Source: Neobacillus citreus (lineage in GTDB: Bacteria > Bacillota > Bacilli > Bacillales > Cytobacillaceae). Taken from it: a DNA stretch of 38,113 nucleotides. Position 1 is the stretch's first letter. Each line of letters opens with the position of its first letter. The DNA lies in NCBI RefSeq assembly GCF_018343545.2, contig NZ_JAGYPE020000058.1, positions 1 to 38,113 on the forward strand, given 5' to 3'. Below, in pieces: positions 26,411 to 34,265 of the stretch. The translations under genes were made by a program, and so were the position numbers. The notes under the pieces are model-generated. The model was given only the letters and a program-made list of their open reading frames with translations. It had not been told where the DNA came from and searched no databases.

Positions 26411-27391
26411 TTATTTCCATAACGAGTGATACGCTTCAACCAACTGATATCTTTCACTTACCCCTTTACCGGTAATGAACGAATGGGTAAGCATTAAACC
26501 ATTTTCCTTTTTCTTCACCCCCCGCATTAGCATTCCATCTGTAATCCCTGTTGCGGCAAAAAAGCAATCATCTGATTTCACAATTTCGTCTAACGTAAAG
26601 ATTTGTTCGGGATTTTGGATTCCCATCTTAATACAGCGATTAAATTCTTCCTGATTTTGCGGGGCCAGCTGACCTTGGAAATCACCACCTAAACATTTCA
26701 AAGCGGTGGCAGCAATGACCCCCTCCGGAGCACCCCCTGTACCTACTAAAATATCAATGCCTAATTCGTCAATTGCCGTAGCAATTGCTGCTGTGACGTC
26801 TCCATCGGGGAATAACCTCACTCTGGCTCCGACCTCAAAAACCTGTTTAATTAAGTGGTCATGACGCGGCCTGTCTTGAATCATGACAGTTAATTCTGAT
26901 AAATCCTTACCTAAGGCCTTTGCGACGGATATCATATTTTCCGTTAAAGATGCCTGAATGTTAATATGACCTTTCGCCTTTGGACCGACAGCAAGTTTTT
27001 TCATGTACATATCTGGAGCATGTAATAGGCTACCTCTCTCTGATACAGCAAGAACTGTGATCGAGTTTTCCTGTCCCTTTGACAAAAAAGTCGTTCCTTC
27101 AACTGGATCCACCGCAATATCCACTAAAGGACCCTCACCTGTTCCCAGTTCTTCGTTAATATAAAGCATTGGGGCTTCGTCCATTTCCCCTTCACCGATC
27201 ACAACCCGTCCGCTCATCTTAATGAGATTCATTCGATTGCGCATCGCTTCTGTTCCGGCGTGGTCGGCATCATTTTTATTGCCTTTTCCGATCCAAGGAT
27301 AGGCAGCAATCGCTGCTTGTTGTGCGACAGAAAGAAAATCCATTGCCAGGGAATGAACATATCCTTCTTTTACAACACTACTAGTACCCAA
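26411..27391 (-). CDS. glpX: Class II fructose-1,6-bisphosphatase (GlpX)
   Basis: It hydrolyses fructose bisphosphate, and in methylotrophic Bacillus GlpX also sedoheptulose 1,7-bisphosphate. Metal and substrate motifs: VVIGEGEMDEAPMLYI (about 64-79), VDPVEGTT (about 95-102) and GTGGAPEGVIAATALK. I place the start at TTG 27391, five bases after AAGGGGTG, giving 326 residues. A GTG at 27454 would extend it by 21 residues but has only a poor ribosome site. It is the first gene of the RuMP operon, about 75 bp from the predicted transcription start, and is controlled by the putative HxlR box upstream. Confidence 0.93.
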   Translation of the reverse strand: MGTSSVVKEGYVHSLAMDFLSVAQQAAIAAYPWIGKGNKNDADHAGTEAMRNRMNLIKMSGRVVIGEGEMDEAPMLYINEELGTGEGPLVDIAVDPVEGTTFLSKGQENSITVLAVSERGSLLHAPDMYMKKLAVGPKAKGHINIQASLTENMISVAKALGKDLSELTVMIQDRPRHDHLIKQVFEVGARVRLFPDGDVTAAIATAIDELGIDILVGTGGAPEGVIAATALKCLGGDFQGQLAPQNQEEFNRCIKMGIQNPEQIFTLDEIVKSDDCFFAATGITDGMLMRGVKKKENGLMLTHSFITGKGVSERYQLVEAYHSLWK

Positions 27392-27467
27392 AACATCACC
27401 CCTTGTGTTTGTTATAAATTCTGGAGTCAGAATATATGGTAAATTCTGAATCACCTGTACAATTATG

Positions 27468-27522
27468 ATTATAAATAGTATAATAACATTATGTAAGTAC
27501 GCACTTTAACTTCATATAGTAT
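27468..27522 (-). promoter_or_regulatory. HxlR-type box A and promoter of glpX-fba-tkt-pfkA
   Basis: Minus strand: ATACTATATG-AAGTT-AAAGTGCGTAC (27497-27522), then -35 TTACAT directly adjoining, a 17-bp spacer, and a perfect -10 TATAAT (27468-27473). The box-to-minus-10 distance is 23 bp, as in five other copies in this window. Confidence 0.85.
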
Positions 27523-27535
27523 CAAATAATATACT
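27506..27535 (+). promoter_or_regulatory. Possible hxlR promoter overlapping box A
   Basis: Plus strand: TTAACT (27506-27511), 18 bp, TATACT (27530-27535), ending 14 bases before the hxlR ribosome site. The -35 falls inside the HxlR-type box, so HxlR bound there could lower its own transcription while activating glpX. The -35 is weak and this is a tentative placement. Confidence 0.4.
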
Positions 27536-27560
27536 AATAAAGAATTTTGGAGGATTGATG

Positions 27561-27923
27561 ATGGGCCATATTGATAGTAAGACCTTTAACTGTGAAAAAG
27601 AATTGACGTTGGAAATTATTGGTGGAAAATGGAAGATGCTGATCTTATGGTATCTTGGCAAAGAAGGCACGAAACGATTTAACGAACTAAAATCTCTGAT
27701 GCCGGGAATTACGCAAAGAATGCTTGTTAATCAATTACGCGAATTAGAGGAAGACCAGATTGTCCATCGTGAAGTTTATCCCGTAGTCCCTCCAAAAGTA
27801 GAATACTCACTGACCGAGCAGGGGAAATCCCTAATGCCTATTCTTGAATCAATGTATGAATGGGGAAAGAACTACATGGATACGGTATTGGTTGAAAGAA
27901 AGAAATTGATTGAGGCAGATTAA
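27561..27923 (+). CDS. hxlR: HxlR-family formaldehyde-responsive activator
   Basis: A MarR-like winged-helix protein of the DUF24/HxlR family, about 120 residues. The sequence FNCEKELTLEIIGGKWKMLILWYLGKEGTKRFNEL closely resembles Bacillus subtilis HxlR, the known activator of hxlAB on formaldehyde. The conserved Cys of the FNCEKE segment (about residue 11) is the residue used for sensing in several family members. GGAGG lies seven bases before ATG 27561; an ATG at 27558 is also possible. It is divergent from glpX, with a putative operator between. It probably controls all six similar boxes in the window. Confidence 0.94.
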   Translation: MGHIDSKTFNCEKELTLEIIGGKWKMLILWYLGKEGTKRFNELKSLMPGITQRMLVNQLRELEEDQIVHREVYPVVPPKVEYSLTEQGKSLMPILESMYEWGKNYMDTVLVERKKLIEAD

Positions 27924-27950
27924 TCTCCTTTTAAAAATACTTTCTCAATG

Positions 27951-27997
27951 AAAATCCCTGTCAATCTTTACTCTCGTATTGATTGACAGGGATTTTT
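27951..27997. terminator. Bidirectional terminator between hxlR and gapB
   Basis: AAAATCCCTGTCAATC (27951-27966) pairs perfectly over 16 bp with 27981-27996, with a 14-base loop and flanking A and T tracts. It serves both convergent genes. Confidence 0.92.
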
Positions 27998-28002
27998 ATC
28001 TT

Positions 28003-29034
28003 CTAGTTCACCTTTACTTTTGCTGATTGTTCCATTTTTTCAGCGACAAATTTCACAAGCTCAACTACCCTGTTTGAATATCCCCATTCATTATCATACC
28101 ATGCCAGTACCTTTATTTTCCTTTCACCGATTACCATCGTTGATAATCCATCGATAATAGCCGAATGAGAATTTGTATTAAAATCAATGGAAACAAGCGG
28201 TTCTGTTGTGTATTCTAAAATTCCGTTTAAATAGCTGCCCGCAGCATAAAGAAAGGCAAGATTAATGTCATCAACCGTTACATCCGATTTTAAATCAACA
28301 ACTAAATCGACAAGTGAAACATTAGGCGTTGGCACACGAAGTGCAAGGCCATGTAATTTACCTTTTAAATGCGGTAATACCAGTGAAAGTGATTTTGCTG
28401 CACCGGTGGTTGTCGGGATAATACTCTGGGCACATGCACGGGCACGCCGCAGGTCCTTGTGTGGATTATCAAGATTATTTTGATCATTCGTGTAAGAATG
28501 TACCGTAGTAACCAAACCATTTTCAATCCCAAACTGCTCATCCAACACTCTTACTACAGGCGCAAGACAATTTGTTGTACATGAAGCATTAGAAATAATA
28601 AAATGCTGATCAACATCCAACTGATGTTCATTTACCCCCATCACTACCGTTATATCCTCGTTTTTTCCGGGGGCGGTTAAAATCACTTTCTTTGCCCCTG
28701 CCTCTAAGTGAAGCACTGCTTTCTCCCTGGAATTAAACTTCCCGGTCGCTTCGACAACGATGTCTATATTGTATTCCTGCCAGGGAAGGTATTGAGGATC
28801 CCTGCTATTTAACAACTGAATGGTGCGGCCGTTTACAATCAAGGCTTGATCAGCCGGAATGACCTCGCCATTAAATTTGCCATGAATCGAATCGTATTTG
28901 ATTAAGTGGGCCAAGGTTTCTGCAGGATAGCTGGCATTGATTGCGACGACATCAAGTGTTTCATCCACAATCGCCTTACGGAAAACAAGCCTGCCGATTC
29001 TTCCAAAACCATTGATGGCTACTCTCGCTTTCAT
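28003..29034 (-). CDS. gapB: Glyceraldehyde-3-phosphate dehydrogenase, GapB (NADP) type
   Basis: This 343-residue enzyme has the catalytic Cys in SNASCTTNCLAP (about 153) and the NAINGFGRIGR-type Rossmann motif at 6-14. The region INASYPAETLAHLIKYDSIHG (about 32-52) is that of Bacillus GapB, which prefers NADP, rather than the LTDANTLAHL form of glycolytic GapA. GGAGG precedes the ATG, and it lies 40 bp after zwf. In Bacillus subtilis gapB is gluconeogenic. Pairing with zwf under a formaldehyde-type box suggests that both dehydrogenases serve NADPH supply or carbon routing during formaldehyde assimilation; the cofactor call is from sequence resemblance only. Confidence 0.9.
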   Translation of the reverse strand: MKARVAINGFGRIGRLVFRKAIVDETLDVVAINASYPAETLAHLIKYDSIHGKFNGEVIPADQALIVNGRTIQLLNSRDPQYLPWQEYNIDIVVEATGKFNSREKAVLHLEAGAKKVILTAPGKNEDITVVMGVNEHQLDVDQHFIISNASCTTNCLAPVVRVLDEQFGIENGLVTTVHSYTNDQNNLDNPHKDLRRARACAQSIIPTTTGAAKSLSLVLPHLKGKLHGLALRVPTPNVSLVDLVVDLKSDVTVDDINLAFLYAAGSYLNGILEYTTEPLVSIDFNTNSHSAIIDGLSTMVIGERKIKVLAWYDNEWGYSNRVVELVKFVAEKMEQSAKVKVN

Positions 29035-29074
29035 TTCCTAATTCCTCCAATCCTGTTGTTTCAATCGCTTTTAC

Positions 29075-30607
29075 CTACCACCAATTAAATCCATCTTCCT
29101 CCAATAGTTGTTCAGCTGCTCTTGGACCCATTGTTCCGGCAGAATAACCATGAAGCAGCAAAGCATTTTGCTCAAACGCCTCCAAAATAGGCTGCACCCA
29201 TTTCCAAGACAATTCCACCTCTTTCCACTGTACAAAGAACGTGGAATCACCATTTAGAGCGTCGAATAACAAGAGTTCATAAGCCTCCGGGACATCCTTT
29301 TTATTTGCCGAAAAGGTGACCTTAATAGGCTCGATTTTGCTGTTATTTAATGGATTTTTACTATTAAATTGCAGCAAAACACTTTCGTTCGGACTGATTT
29401 CAATGATTAAAAGATTAGGAGGTGTTTTCTCATTTTTTTCTTTATATAAATCTGATATTGTATTTTTAAATTCAATGACAATTCTAGTGGACTTCTCCTT
29501 CATTCTTTTTCCTGTTCGGATATAAAATGGAACACCGCCCCAAAAGGCATCATCAATCCAGAGACGGGCAGCAATAAATGTGTCATTCATAGAAGATGGC
29601 TTGATTCCAGGTTCTGCCGTGTATGATGGAACTGATTCCCCATTAATCTCCCCAAGACTGTATTGGCCCCTGACCAAATTTTTTCCTACATCGTCCAGTT
29701 GCAATGGCCTCAAGTGTTCCAATACTCTAATTTTCTGTCTGCGAATTTCGTCTGCACTTAATTTTTCCGGTTGCTGCATAGCAGTCAACATCACTAGCTG
29801 CAGCAGATGATTCTGGACCATATCACGAATGGCACCTGCCTGGTCGTAATAATCCGCTCTTTCCTCAACACCGACCGTTTCGCTTGCTGTGATTTGAATA
29901 TTGGAAATATGTTTATTACTCCATAACGCCTGCAGCATTGGGTTTGCAAACGCCAATGCTTCGAGATTTTGAACCATCGGTTTGCCGAGATAATGATCAA
30001 TGAGATAAATTTCATCTTCTTCAAAGGCTTCTCTTAATTTTGCATTTAATTCCTGTGCAGACTTCAAATCATGTCCAAATGGCTTTTCGATAACCAAACG
30101 TTTCCATCCCTTACTTGACCCTAATCCGCTTTTTTTGATGTTCAGCGCGATCACATCAAAAAACTCCGGGGCGACGGATAAATAAAAGAGGCGGTTTTCA
30201 GGAATACTCAACTCTTGCTCATATTTTTGAATGACATTTAGTAGTTGTTTATAATTTTCTTGATCGGTAACATCCAATGGACGATAATGAAAAAACCGTA
30301 AAAATTCCTTTATCTTGTAAGCGTCTACATTTTTGGAACGTTCGGAAAATGATTGCAGAGATTTTTCAACATGTTTTTGAAATACTTCATCTGACCATTC
30401 TCTTCTGCCTAATCCAATGATTGTTAATGAATCCGGCATTTTTTTATCCAAAAATAAATTAAACAGTGAAGGAAATATTTTTCTCTTTGCCAAATCACCG
30501 GTTGCGCCAAACAAAACGAATGTCAACGAATCCAATTCCAATGGCTTCACACTGTTAAAATCACTGACTACTGATTTAATCTCCTTAGGGATCATTACAC
30601 CATTCAT
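29075..30607 (-). CDS. zwf: Glucose-6-phosphate 1-dehydrogenase
   Basis: It oxidises glucose 6-phosphate to 6-phosphogluconolactone with NADP. The 510 residues carry the coenzyme motif FGATGDLAKRKIFPSLF (about 33-49), EKPFGHDLKSAQELN (about 174-188) and the active-site segment IDHYLGKPMVQNL (about 204-216). GGAGGG lies six bases before the ATG. It is first in a zwf-gapB pair behind HxlR-type box B. In methylotrophs this enzyme starts the dissimilatory RuMP cycle, in which formaldehyde is fully oxidised to CO2 with NADPH formation. No gnd (6-phosphogluconate dehydrogenase) is in the window. Confidence 0.96.
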   Translation of the reverse strand: MNGVMIPKEIKSVVSDFNSVKPLELDSLTFVLFGATGDLAKRKIFPSLFNLFLDKKMPDSLTIIGLGRREWSDEVFQKHVEKSLQSFSERSKNVDAYKIKEFLRFFHYRPLDVTDQENYKQLLNVIQKYEQELSIPENRLFYLSVAPEFFDVIALNIKKSGLGSSKGWKRLVIEKPFGHDLKSAQELNAKLREAFEEDEIYLIDHYLGKPMVQNLEALAFANPMLQALWSNKHISNIQITASETVGVEERADYYDQAGAIRDMVQNHLLQLVMLTAMQQPEKLSADEIRRQKIRVLEHLRPLQLDDVGKNLVRGQYSLGEINGESVPSYTAEPGIKPSSMNDTFIAARLWIDDAFWGGVPFYIRTGKRMKEKSTRIVIEFKNTISDLYKEKNEKTPPNLLIIEISPNESVLLQFNSKNPLNNSKIEPIKVTFSANKKDVPEAYELLLFDALNGDSTFFVQWKEVELSWKWVQPILEAFEQNALLLHGYSAGTMGPRAAEQLLEEDGFNWW

Positions 30608-30690
30608 GCCTTTCCCTCCTGATTTTTAGATCTAAAAAAACCTTTTATTAACAATTTTCCCAGTCGTTTGTTATTGTTTCTTATGAGAAT

Positions 30691-30745
30691 AGTATAATCT
30701 CAAAAAATTTTATTTGTAAGTACGCACTTTTTTAATATATAGTAT
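30691..30745 (-). promoter_or_regulatory. HxlR-type box B and promoter of zwf-gapB
   Basis: Minus strand: ATACTATATA-TTAAA-AAAGTGCGTAC (30720-30745), adjoining -35 TTACAA, 17-bp spacer, -10 TATACT (30691-30696). The geometry is identical to box A. The leader to the zwf ATG is about 75 bases. Confidence 0.85.
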
Positions 30746-30820
30746 AAAAAAATACACCTGGTTCCAACAATTTTGAATAGTCGGAATAATAAAAAGCGAA
30801 CAAAATAGTGGTATAAATAC

Positions 30821-30859
30821 AAAAAAACAGCCCAAGCTCTCACAATGCCTGTGGCTGTT
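30821..30859 (-). terminator. Terminator of the transporter cluster
   Basis: On the minus strand AACAGCC pairs with GGCTGTT around a partly structured 20-base loop, followed by TTTTTG. It lies 68 bp after the small membrane-protein gene. Confidence 0.7.
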
Positions 30860-30926
30860 CATTACCTAAAAAATTCAACTTGATAAAAGTTAATCGTAAT
30901 ACCTTCTGAACCAACCTTTTATAAAT

Positions 30927-31046
30927 TTATAGTTTTGTCACATATTTCCGTGCTATAAAAAGACATAAAAGTGACAATGCAGGAATGCCTATCATTGAAA
31001 GATATGGAGCAAATGCAAAGCCCCAAAATGAACTCATTTCTGGCAC
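30927..31046 (-). CDS. Small single-pass membrane protein beside the transporter
   Basis: A 39-residue ORF (VPEMSSFWGFAFAPYLSMIGIP...) starts with GTG seven bases after GGGGAGG. Residues about 6-29 are strongly hydrophobic and are followed by the basic ARKYVTKL, which predicts one transmembrane helix with a cytoplasmic C-terminus. It lies 28 bp after the 101-residue gene on the same strand and before a terminator. Short helices encoded next to transporters are often accessory subunits; I infer this for the EamA-type transporter upstream. No family is recognised with confidence. Confidence 0.6.
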   Translation of the reverse strand: MPEMSSFWGFAFAPYLSMIGIPALSLLCLFIARKYVTKL

Positions 31047-31074
31047 ACAAGTTCCTCCCCTATGTTCAATTTAA

Positions 31075-31380
31075 TTAAATTATTCCGGTATCCAGCATTC
31101 GTTGTTCACCAAAACGAGTTAGGACAAACTTAAATAATATCTTCCCCTTCCCGAAGTGCTCCCCCTCGTCAAGCTTTTCGTCAACTGTTTCAATAAGTGC
31201 CCCAGAAAACAAATCTGTTAAAGTTACCCGTACGTTTCCCATTGCATAAGCACCATCCAATTTATACTCCTCAAGAATCTGCCTTACAATTTCATAATCC
31301 CATATTCCTTTATGAATATTCCCTATGGTGTTTTCATATACAATTTGTAATATCCTCCCTTTAATGTGTATTTTCGGCAT
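31075..31380 (-). CDS. Hypothetical 101-residue protein, coupled to the transporter gene
   Basis: From ATG 31380 the protein has 101 residues (MPKIHIKGRILQIVYENTIG...). GAGGAGG lies nine bases upstream, within the transporter 3' end, and the genes overlap by 20 bases. It has no signal peptide, no membrane segment and no Cys. The mix of beta-type stretches (GRILQIVYEN, AMGNVRVTLTDLF, GKILFKFVLTRFG) suggests a small folded cytoplasmic protein. I do not recognise it. Tight coupling implies that it works with the transporter or on its substrate. Confidence 0.7.
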   Translation of the reverse strand: MPKIHIKGRILQIVYENTIGNIHKGIWDYEIVRQILEEYKLDGAYAMGNVRVTLTDLFSGALIETVDEKLDEGEHFGKGKILFKFVLTRFGEQRMLDTGII

Positions 31381-32446
31381 ATTGCATGACCTCCTCATCC
31401 TTTTTATTATCCACAGACACTGACCGGATTTCCTCTTCATCTCGTTTTTCTGTAAACATAACAAATCCACCAATAATAACAACAATAGCTCCCACTACGA
31501 AATTCCATTTTGGCAAAGTCAGGGTGAAAATACTTATAAAAATGATTGAAAATAATCCGTATAAATCCCCGATTGCCTGACCTCTGCCCACACCTATCAA
31601 CGGGAATGATTTGTACCATGAAACATAACAAAATCCAAATGTAATACCTGCTAGAAGCAGCCAAGTGATTGGAAGAACAGACATTGTTTTTGCAATCACT
31701 GGAAGAACCGGTACATTTCCAAAAATCATGAAAAGTGGTAGAATGACAGCTAACCACCAGAATACCTCGCCTGTAAATCTAAGGGTTAAACCAACATCAG
31801 GGTCTGTGACATCTAATGCTCTTCCAGCAATGGCCCCTTCAATACCCCAGCCAACTGCAGCCATTAAGCCTCCAATGTATCCTATCCAAGCACTTGAATT
31901 ACTGCCCTGAAGTTCTTCTAAAATACCTGGCGCAAATACAACTAACCCACCTGCAACAATTGCAAAAATACCTAAAACAGCCCTCCGTGTAATCTTTTCA
32001 CCGTACCATTTATTTGCCAAAAATGAACCTACAATAGGATACATCAGTGCGGCAACTGCAGCAAAAATTCCTCCAACGTAACCAATCGCCAAAAAGCTAC
32101 CAAAAATCGCCATCGGCCCTCCGAAAATTGCAGCATAGAAGTACCACTTAGTAATTTTTCTAAACTGGGCCAATGTTCTACCGTAATCTTTCCACTTACC
32201 TAAGACACCCGTCCATATAAACATAAATAATAAAACAGATATTGCATTTAAAGCAGTTATAACCGCTGTCGCTGTTAAATACTCAGAATTTGAATGTGTC
32301 ATTTGAGAAAAAGGAAACTCATACCAAATTGCTGATCCTGGCACATACCATGCTCCCCATAAAATCGCGGCCCATAAAGCCCACATATATCCCCAACGTA
32401 CCATATTATTTTTGTATTTAGCTCTTGCGGCTCCTACTGGATTCAT
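31361..32446 (-). CDS. DMT/EamA-type transporter, substrate unknown
   Basis: From ATG 32446 it has 361 residues and about ten transmembrane helices, the drug/metabolite transporter layout. Start choice follows GAGGAGG six bases upstream; the ATG at 32476 has no site. Sequence includes WALWAAILWGAWYVPGSAIW in the first helix and AAVAALMYPIVGSFLANKWYGEKITRRAVLGI, the usual end of the first EamA repeat. The C-terminal 35 residues are charged and cytoplasmic. Neighbours are a 101-residue protein and a 39-residue membrane peptide. It lies inside the formaldehyde-linked region but has no HxlR-type box of its own. Confidence 0.8.
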   Translation of the reverse strand: MNPVGAARAKYKNNMVRWGYMWALWAAILWGAWYVPGSAIWYEFPFSQMTHSNSEYLTATAVITALNAISVLLFMFIWTGVLGKWKDYGRTLAQFRKITKWYFYAAIFGGPMAIFGSFLAIGYVGGIFAAVAALMYPIVGSFLANKWYGEKITRRAVLGIFAIVAGGLVVFAPGILEELQGSNSSAWIGYIGGLMAAVGWGIEGAIAGRALDVTDPDVGLTLRFTGEVFWWLAVILPLFMIFGNVPVLPVIAKTMSVLPITWLLLAGITFGFCYVSWYKSFPLIGVGRGQAIGDLYGLFSIIFISIFTLTLPKWNFVVGAIVVIIGGFVMFTEKRDEEEIRSVSVDNKKDEEVMQYAENTH

Positions 32447-32844
32447 AAAACTCCTCCTCATCAAAATCGTTCTCAAATTAATTTTTATACTCTTTAAAAT
32501 TTTCAGTAAATTATTGACATATAGATTGATTCACTTTTTTCTCACCCCTTCTTTGCCTCCTAAATTTTTATTAGTGTTCTATATGATCTATTGATGTTAG
32601 TAGCACAATCTTATAATTAATTACTAAAAAAGCCTACCCGATTTTCTCGATAATCGAGAAGGTAATTAAATTTCTATTTTTCTATTTATTAACCTATTAA
32701 ATGGATTGAACTTTCCACCTATTTATTAAATTAAAAATGAGAACCTTATTGTTTAAAGGTTCTCATTTTAATTTGATAATATTAAGTCCCGAATTAGAAC
32801 AAAAGTAAATAATGTACCTCTTACCTTTACAGTTTCCTTAAATC
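32447..32844. promoter_or_regulatory. Intergenic region with a palindromic operator candidate
   Basis: This AT-rich gap lies between the transporter and DinB-like genes. It contains a perfect inverted repeat TTCTCGA-TAA-TCGAGAA at 32644-32660, about 200 bp upstream of the transporter start, and a terminator at 32734-32769. No regulator gene is next to it. The repeat could be the operator of an unlinked regulator. No further gene is visible. Confidence 0.5.
32734..32769 (-). terminator. Terminator after the DinB-like gene
   Basis: AAAATGAGAACCTT (32734-32747) pairs with AAGGTTCTCATTTT (32756-32769), followed on the minus strand by TTAATTTAAT. It ends the minus-strand transcript coming from 32845. 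Confidence 0.8.
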
Positions 32845-33324
32845 TTAATTAATGGAATTTAAAAATTGTTCAATTTGCCGTTTATGATGCTCATCGTGTT
32901 CAATAAATTCTTCGAGATAATTGTAAATCGCAAAATTATTTCCACTGTTATCGGTATAATTAGAAAAAAACTTTTTTTCTGGTAATAATGTTAAATTTTC
33001 AATAATTTCTTTTCGATAATGTATGGTCTGATTAAGAATGTCTTCTTTATTTTTCGTTTTAACATATTCAACTGCCTTTTTATTGAAATCATCGATATTA
33101 AGATTTTCAATTGTCACATGTTGATTAGTTTTAATCTTTAAAATAGCCTCCTCTAGCATATATTTATCCCAGACCATAATATGTCCAATAATATTTTTAA
33201 CACTCCATTTATTTTCAGCAATTGGAGATGCCCATTTTCTTTCGTCAAGATTTTTTAAAGACTCAATAAAAGAAATAAACTCTTCATATTTTTGAATGGA
33301 TCCTTTTTTATCAATAGTTTTCAC
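32845..33324 (-). CDS. DinB/DfsB-superfamily protein
   Basis: This 159-residue four-helix protein has putative metal His residues in NIIGHIMVWDKYM (His about 48) and in FIEHDEHHKRQIEQFL near the C-terminus. This is the three-His pattern of DinB/YfiT-type metalloproteins. The start is GTG, seven bases after GGAGGG. Some family members are thiol-dependent S-transferases (bacillithiol, mycothiol). A bacillithiol link to formaldehyde handling would be attractive but cannot be shown. Base composition is more AT-rich than in the metabolic operons. Confidence 0.8.
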   Translation of the reverse strand: MKTIDKKGSIQKYEEFISFIESLKNLDERKWASPIAENKWSVKNIIGHIMVWDKYMLEEAILKIKTNQHVTIENLNIDDFNKKAVEYVKTKNKEDILNQTIHYRKEIIENLTLLPEKKFFSNYTDNSGNNFAIYNYLEEFIEHDEHHKRQIEQFLNSIN

Positions 33325-33411
33325 CTTTGTACCCTCCCTATTTTAAATGTAGCGTTTTGTAAATTAACCATGAACGAATCAAGCTTATTTAGGTTTTTAA
33401 CTATTAACTTA

Positions 33412-33445
33412 AATAAAAATCTGTGCGAACTACTTCACACAGATT
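33412..33445 (-). terminator. Terminator after the FMN reductase gene
   Basis: AATCTGTG (33418-33425) pairs with CACAGATT (33438-33445) around a 12-base loop; on the minus strand TTTTATTT follows. It lies eight bases after the reductase stop codon. Confidence 0.75.
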
Positions 33446-33453
33446 GCCCATTT

Positions 33454-34005
33454 CTAACTAAATTGAGGCTCTTTCTTTAATGCCTTTTGCATTAATACGA
33501 CTTCCTGGCTTAACTGTGTAATACGTTCTAAGACATCTTGGTCAACCAATTCATTTTTAGGACTAAAATGGTCATAATTAGTGTAAACAAAACCTGGCGC
33601 TACAAATGCTCGAAAATAACTTGCTATTGGTTTTAATTGATTTTCTATCACTAAATAATGCTGATATGTTCCTCCTGTAGCGACAAAACCCATTACTTTG
33701 TTTCGAAAAACCTTTGGAGGGACTAAATCAAATAAGTTTTTCAAGGCACCAGTGATTGATCCTTGGAATATCGGTGTTCCAATAATATAAAAATCTGCCG
33801 AAGAAACAATATCAATAACCTTTTTTGTATCCCCAGTATATGTGGCTGGATCACGTCCATCGCAGAACTGAACATCATATTGTTTTAAATCAAGTAATTC
33901 TATTTCAACATCAGGATTGTTTTTCTTTACCTCTTCTAACACTTTTTCAACTACAACTTTTATTTTCGCTCCTGTAATAGTCCCCGATATTCCTAATAAT
34001 TTCAT
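33454..34005 (-). CDS. NADPH-dependent FMN reductase family protein
   Basis: A flavodoxin-like protein of about 183 residues. It has the FMN phosphate loop GISGTITGAK (4-13), the IIGTPIFQGSITGALKNLFDLV segment (about 74-95) and FVATGGTYQHYL near 107. These are typical of SsuE/MsuE-type flavin reductases. The ATG at 34005 gives the family's usual MKLLGISG start. An in-frame ATG at 34017 lies too close to the AAGGAGG site, so the start is uncertain. It follows the acyl-CoA-dehydrogenase-like gene on the same strand after 260 bp and probably supplies reduced FMN to it. Confidence 0.85.
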   Translation of the reverse strand: MKLLGISGTITGAKIKVVVEKVLEEVKKNNPDVEIELLDLKQYDVQFCDGRDPATYTGDTKKVIDIVSSADFYIIGTPIFQGSITGALKNLFDLVPPKVFRNKVMGFVATGGTYQHYLVIENQLKPIASYFRAFVAPGFVYTNYDHFSPKNELVDQDVLERITQLSQEVVLMQKALKKEPQFS

Positions 34006-34138
34006 CTTTTTTCTCATTCCTCCTTGTAAAATCCTTGTCGTAAAAATAATGCCTTTTGTTCATAGAAAATTTTAATTTTATTAACTCAATGAAAAAATGG
34101 CTTAGCAAATGTTATCTTTACTTCATGATTTCAGAATG

Positions 34139-34192
34139 ATAACCACCATCATTTCGAGTTCTTCTTCAGGACCCGAATAAGACGGTGGTTAT
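34139..34192. other. Long stem-loop between the flavoprotein and reductase genes
   Basis: ATAACCACC (34139-34147) pairs with GGTGGTTAT (34184-34192), with further partial pairing inside. A third GTGGTTATT lies just to the right. It may be a partial terminator or an RNA-stability element between two genes of one function. The rest of the gap 34018-34265 is AT-rich without a gene. Confidence 0.5.
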
Positions 34193-34265
34193 AAAACTAG
34201 TGGTTATTCTCGTAGGCAATTTGCTTGTTTATTAATTTTATAGAAAAGTTTGGGACGTCTTCTTT

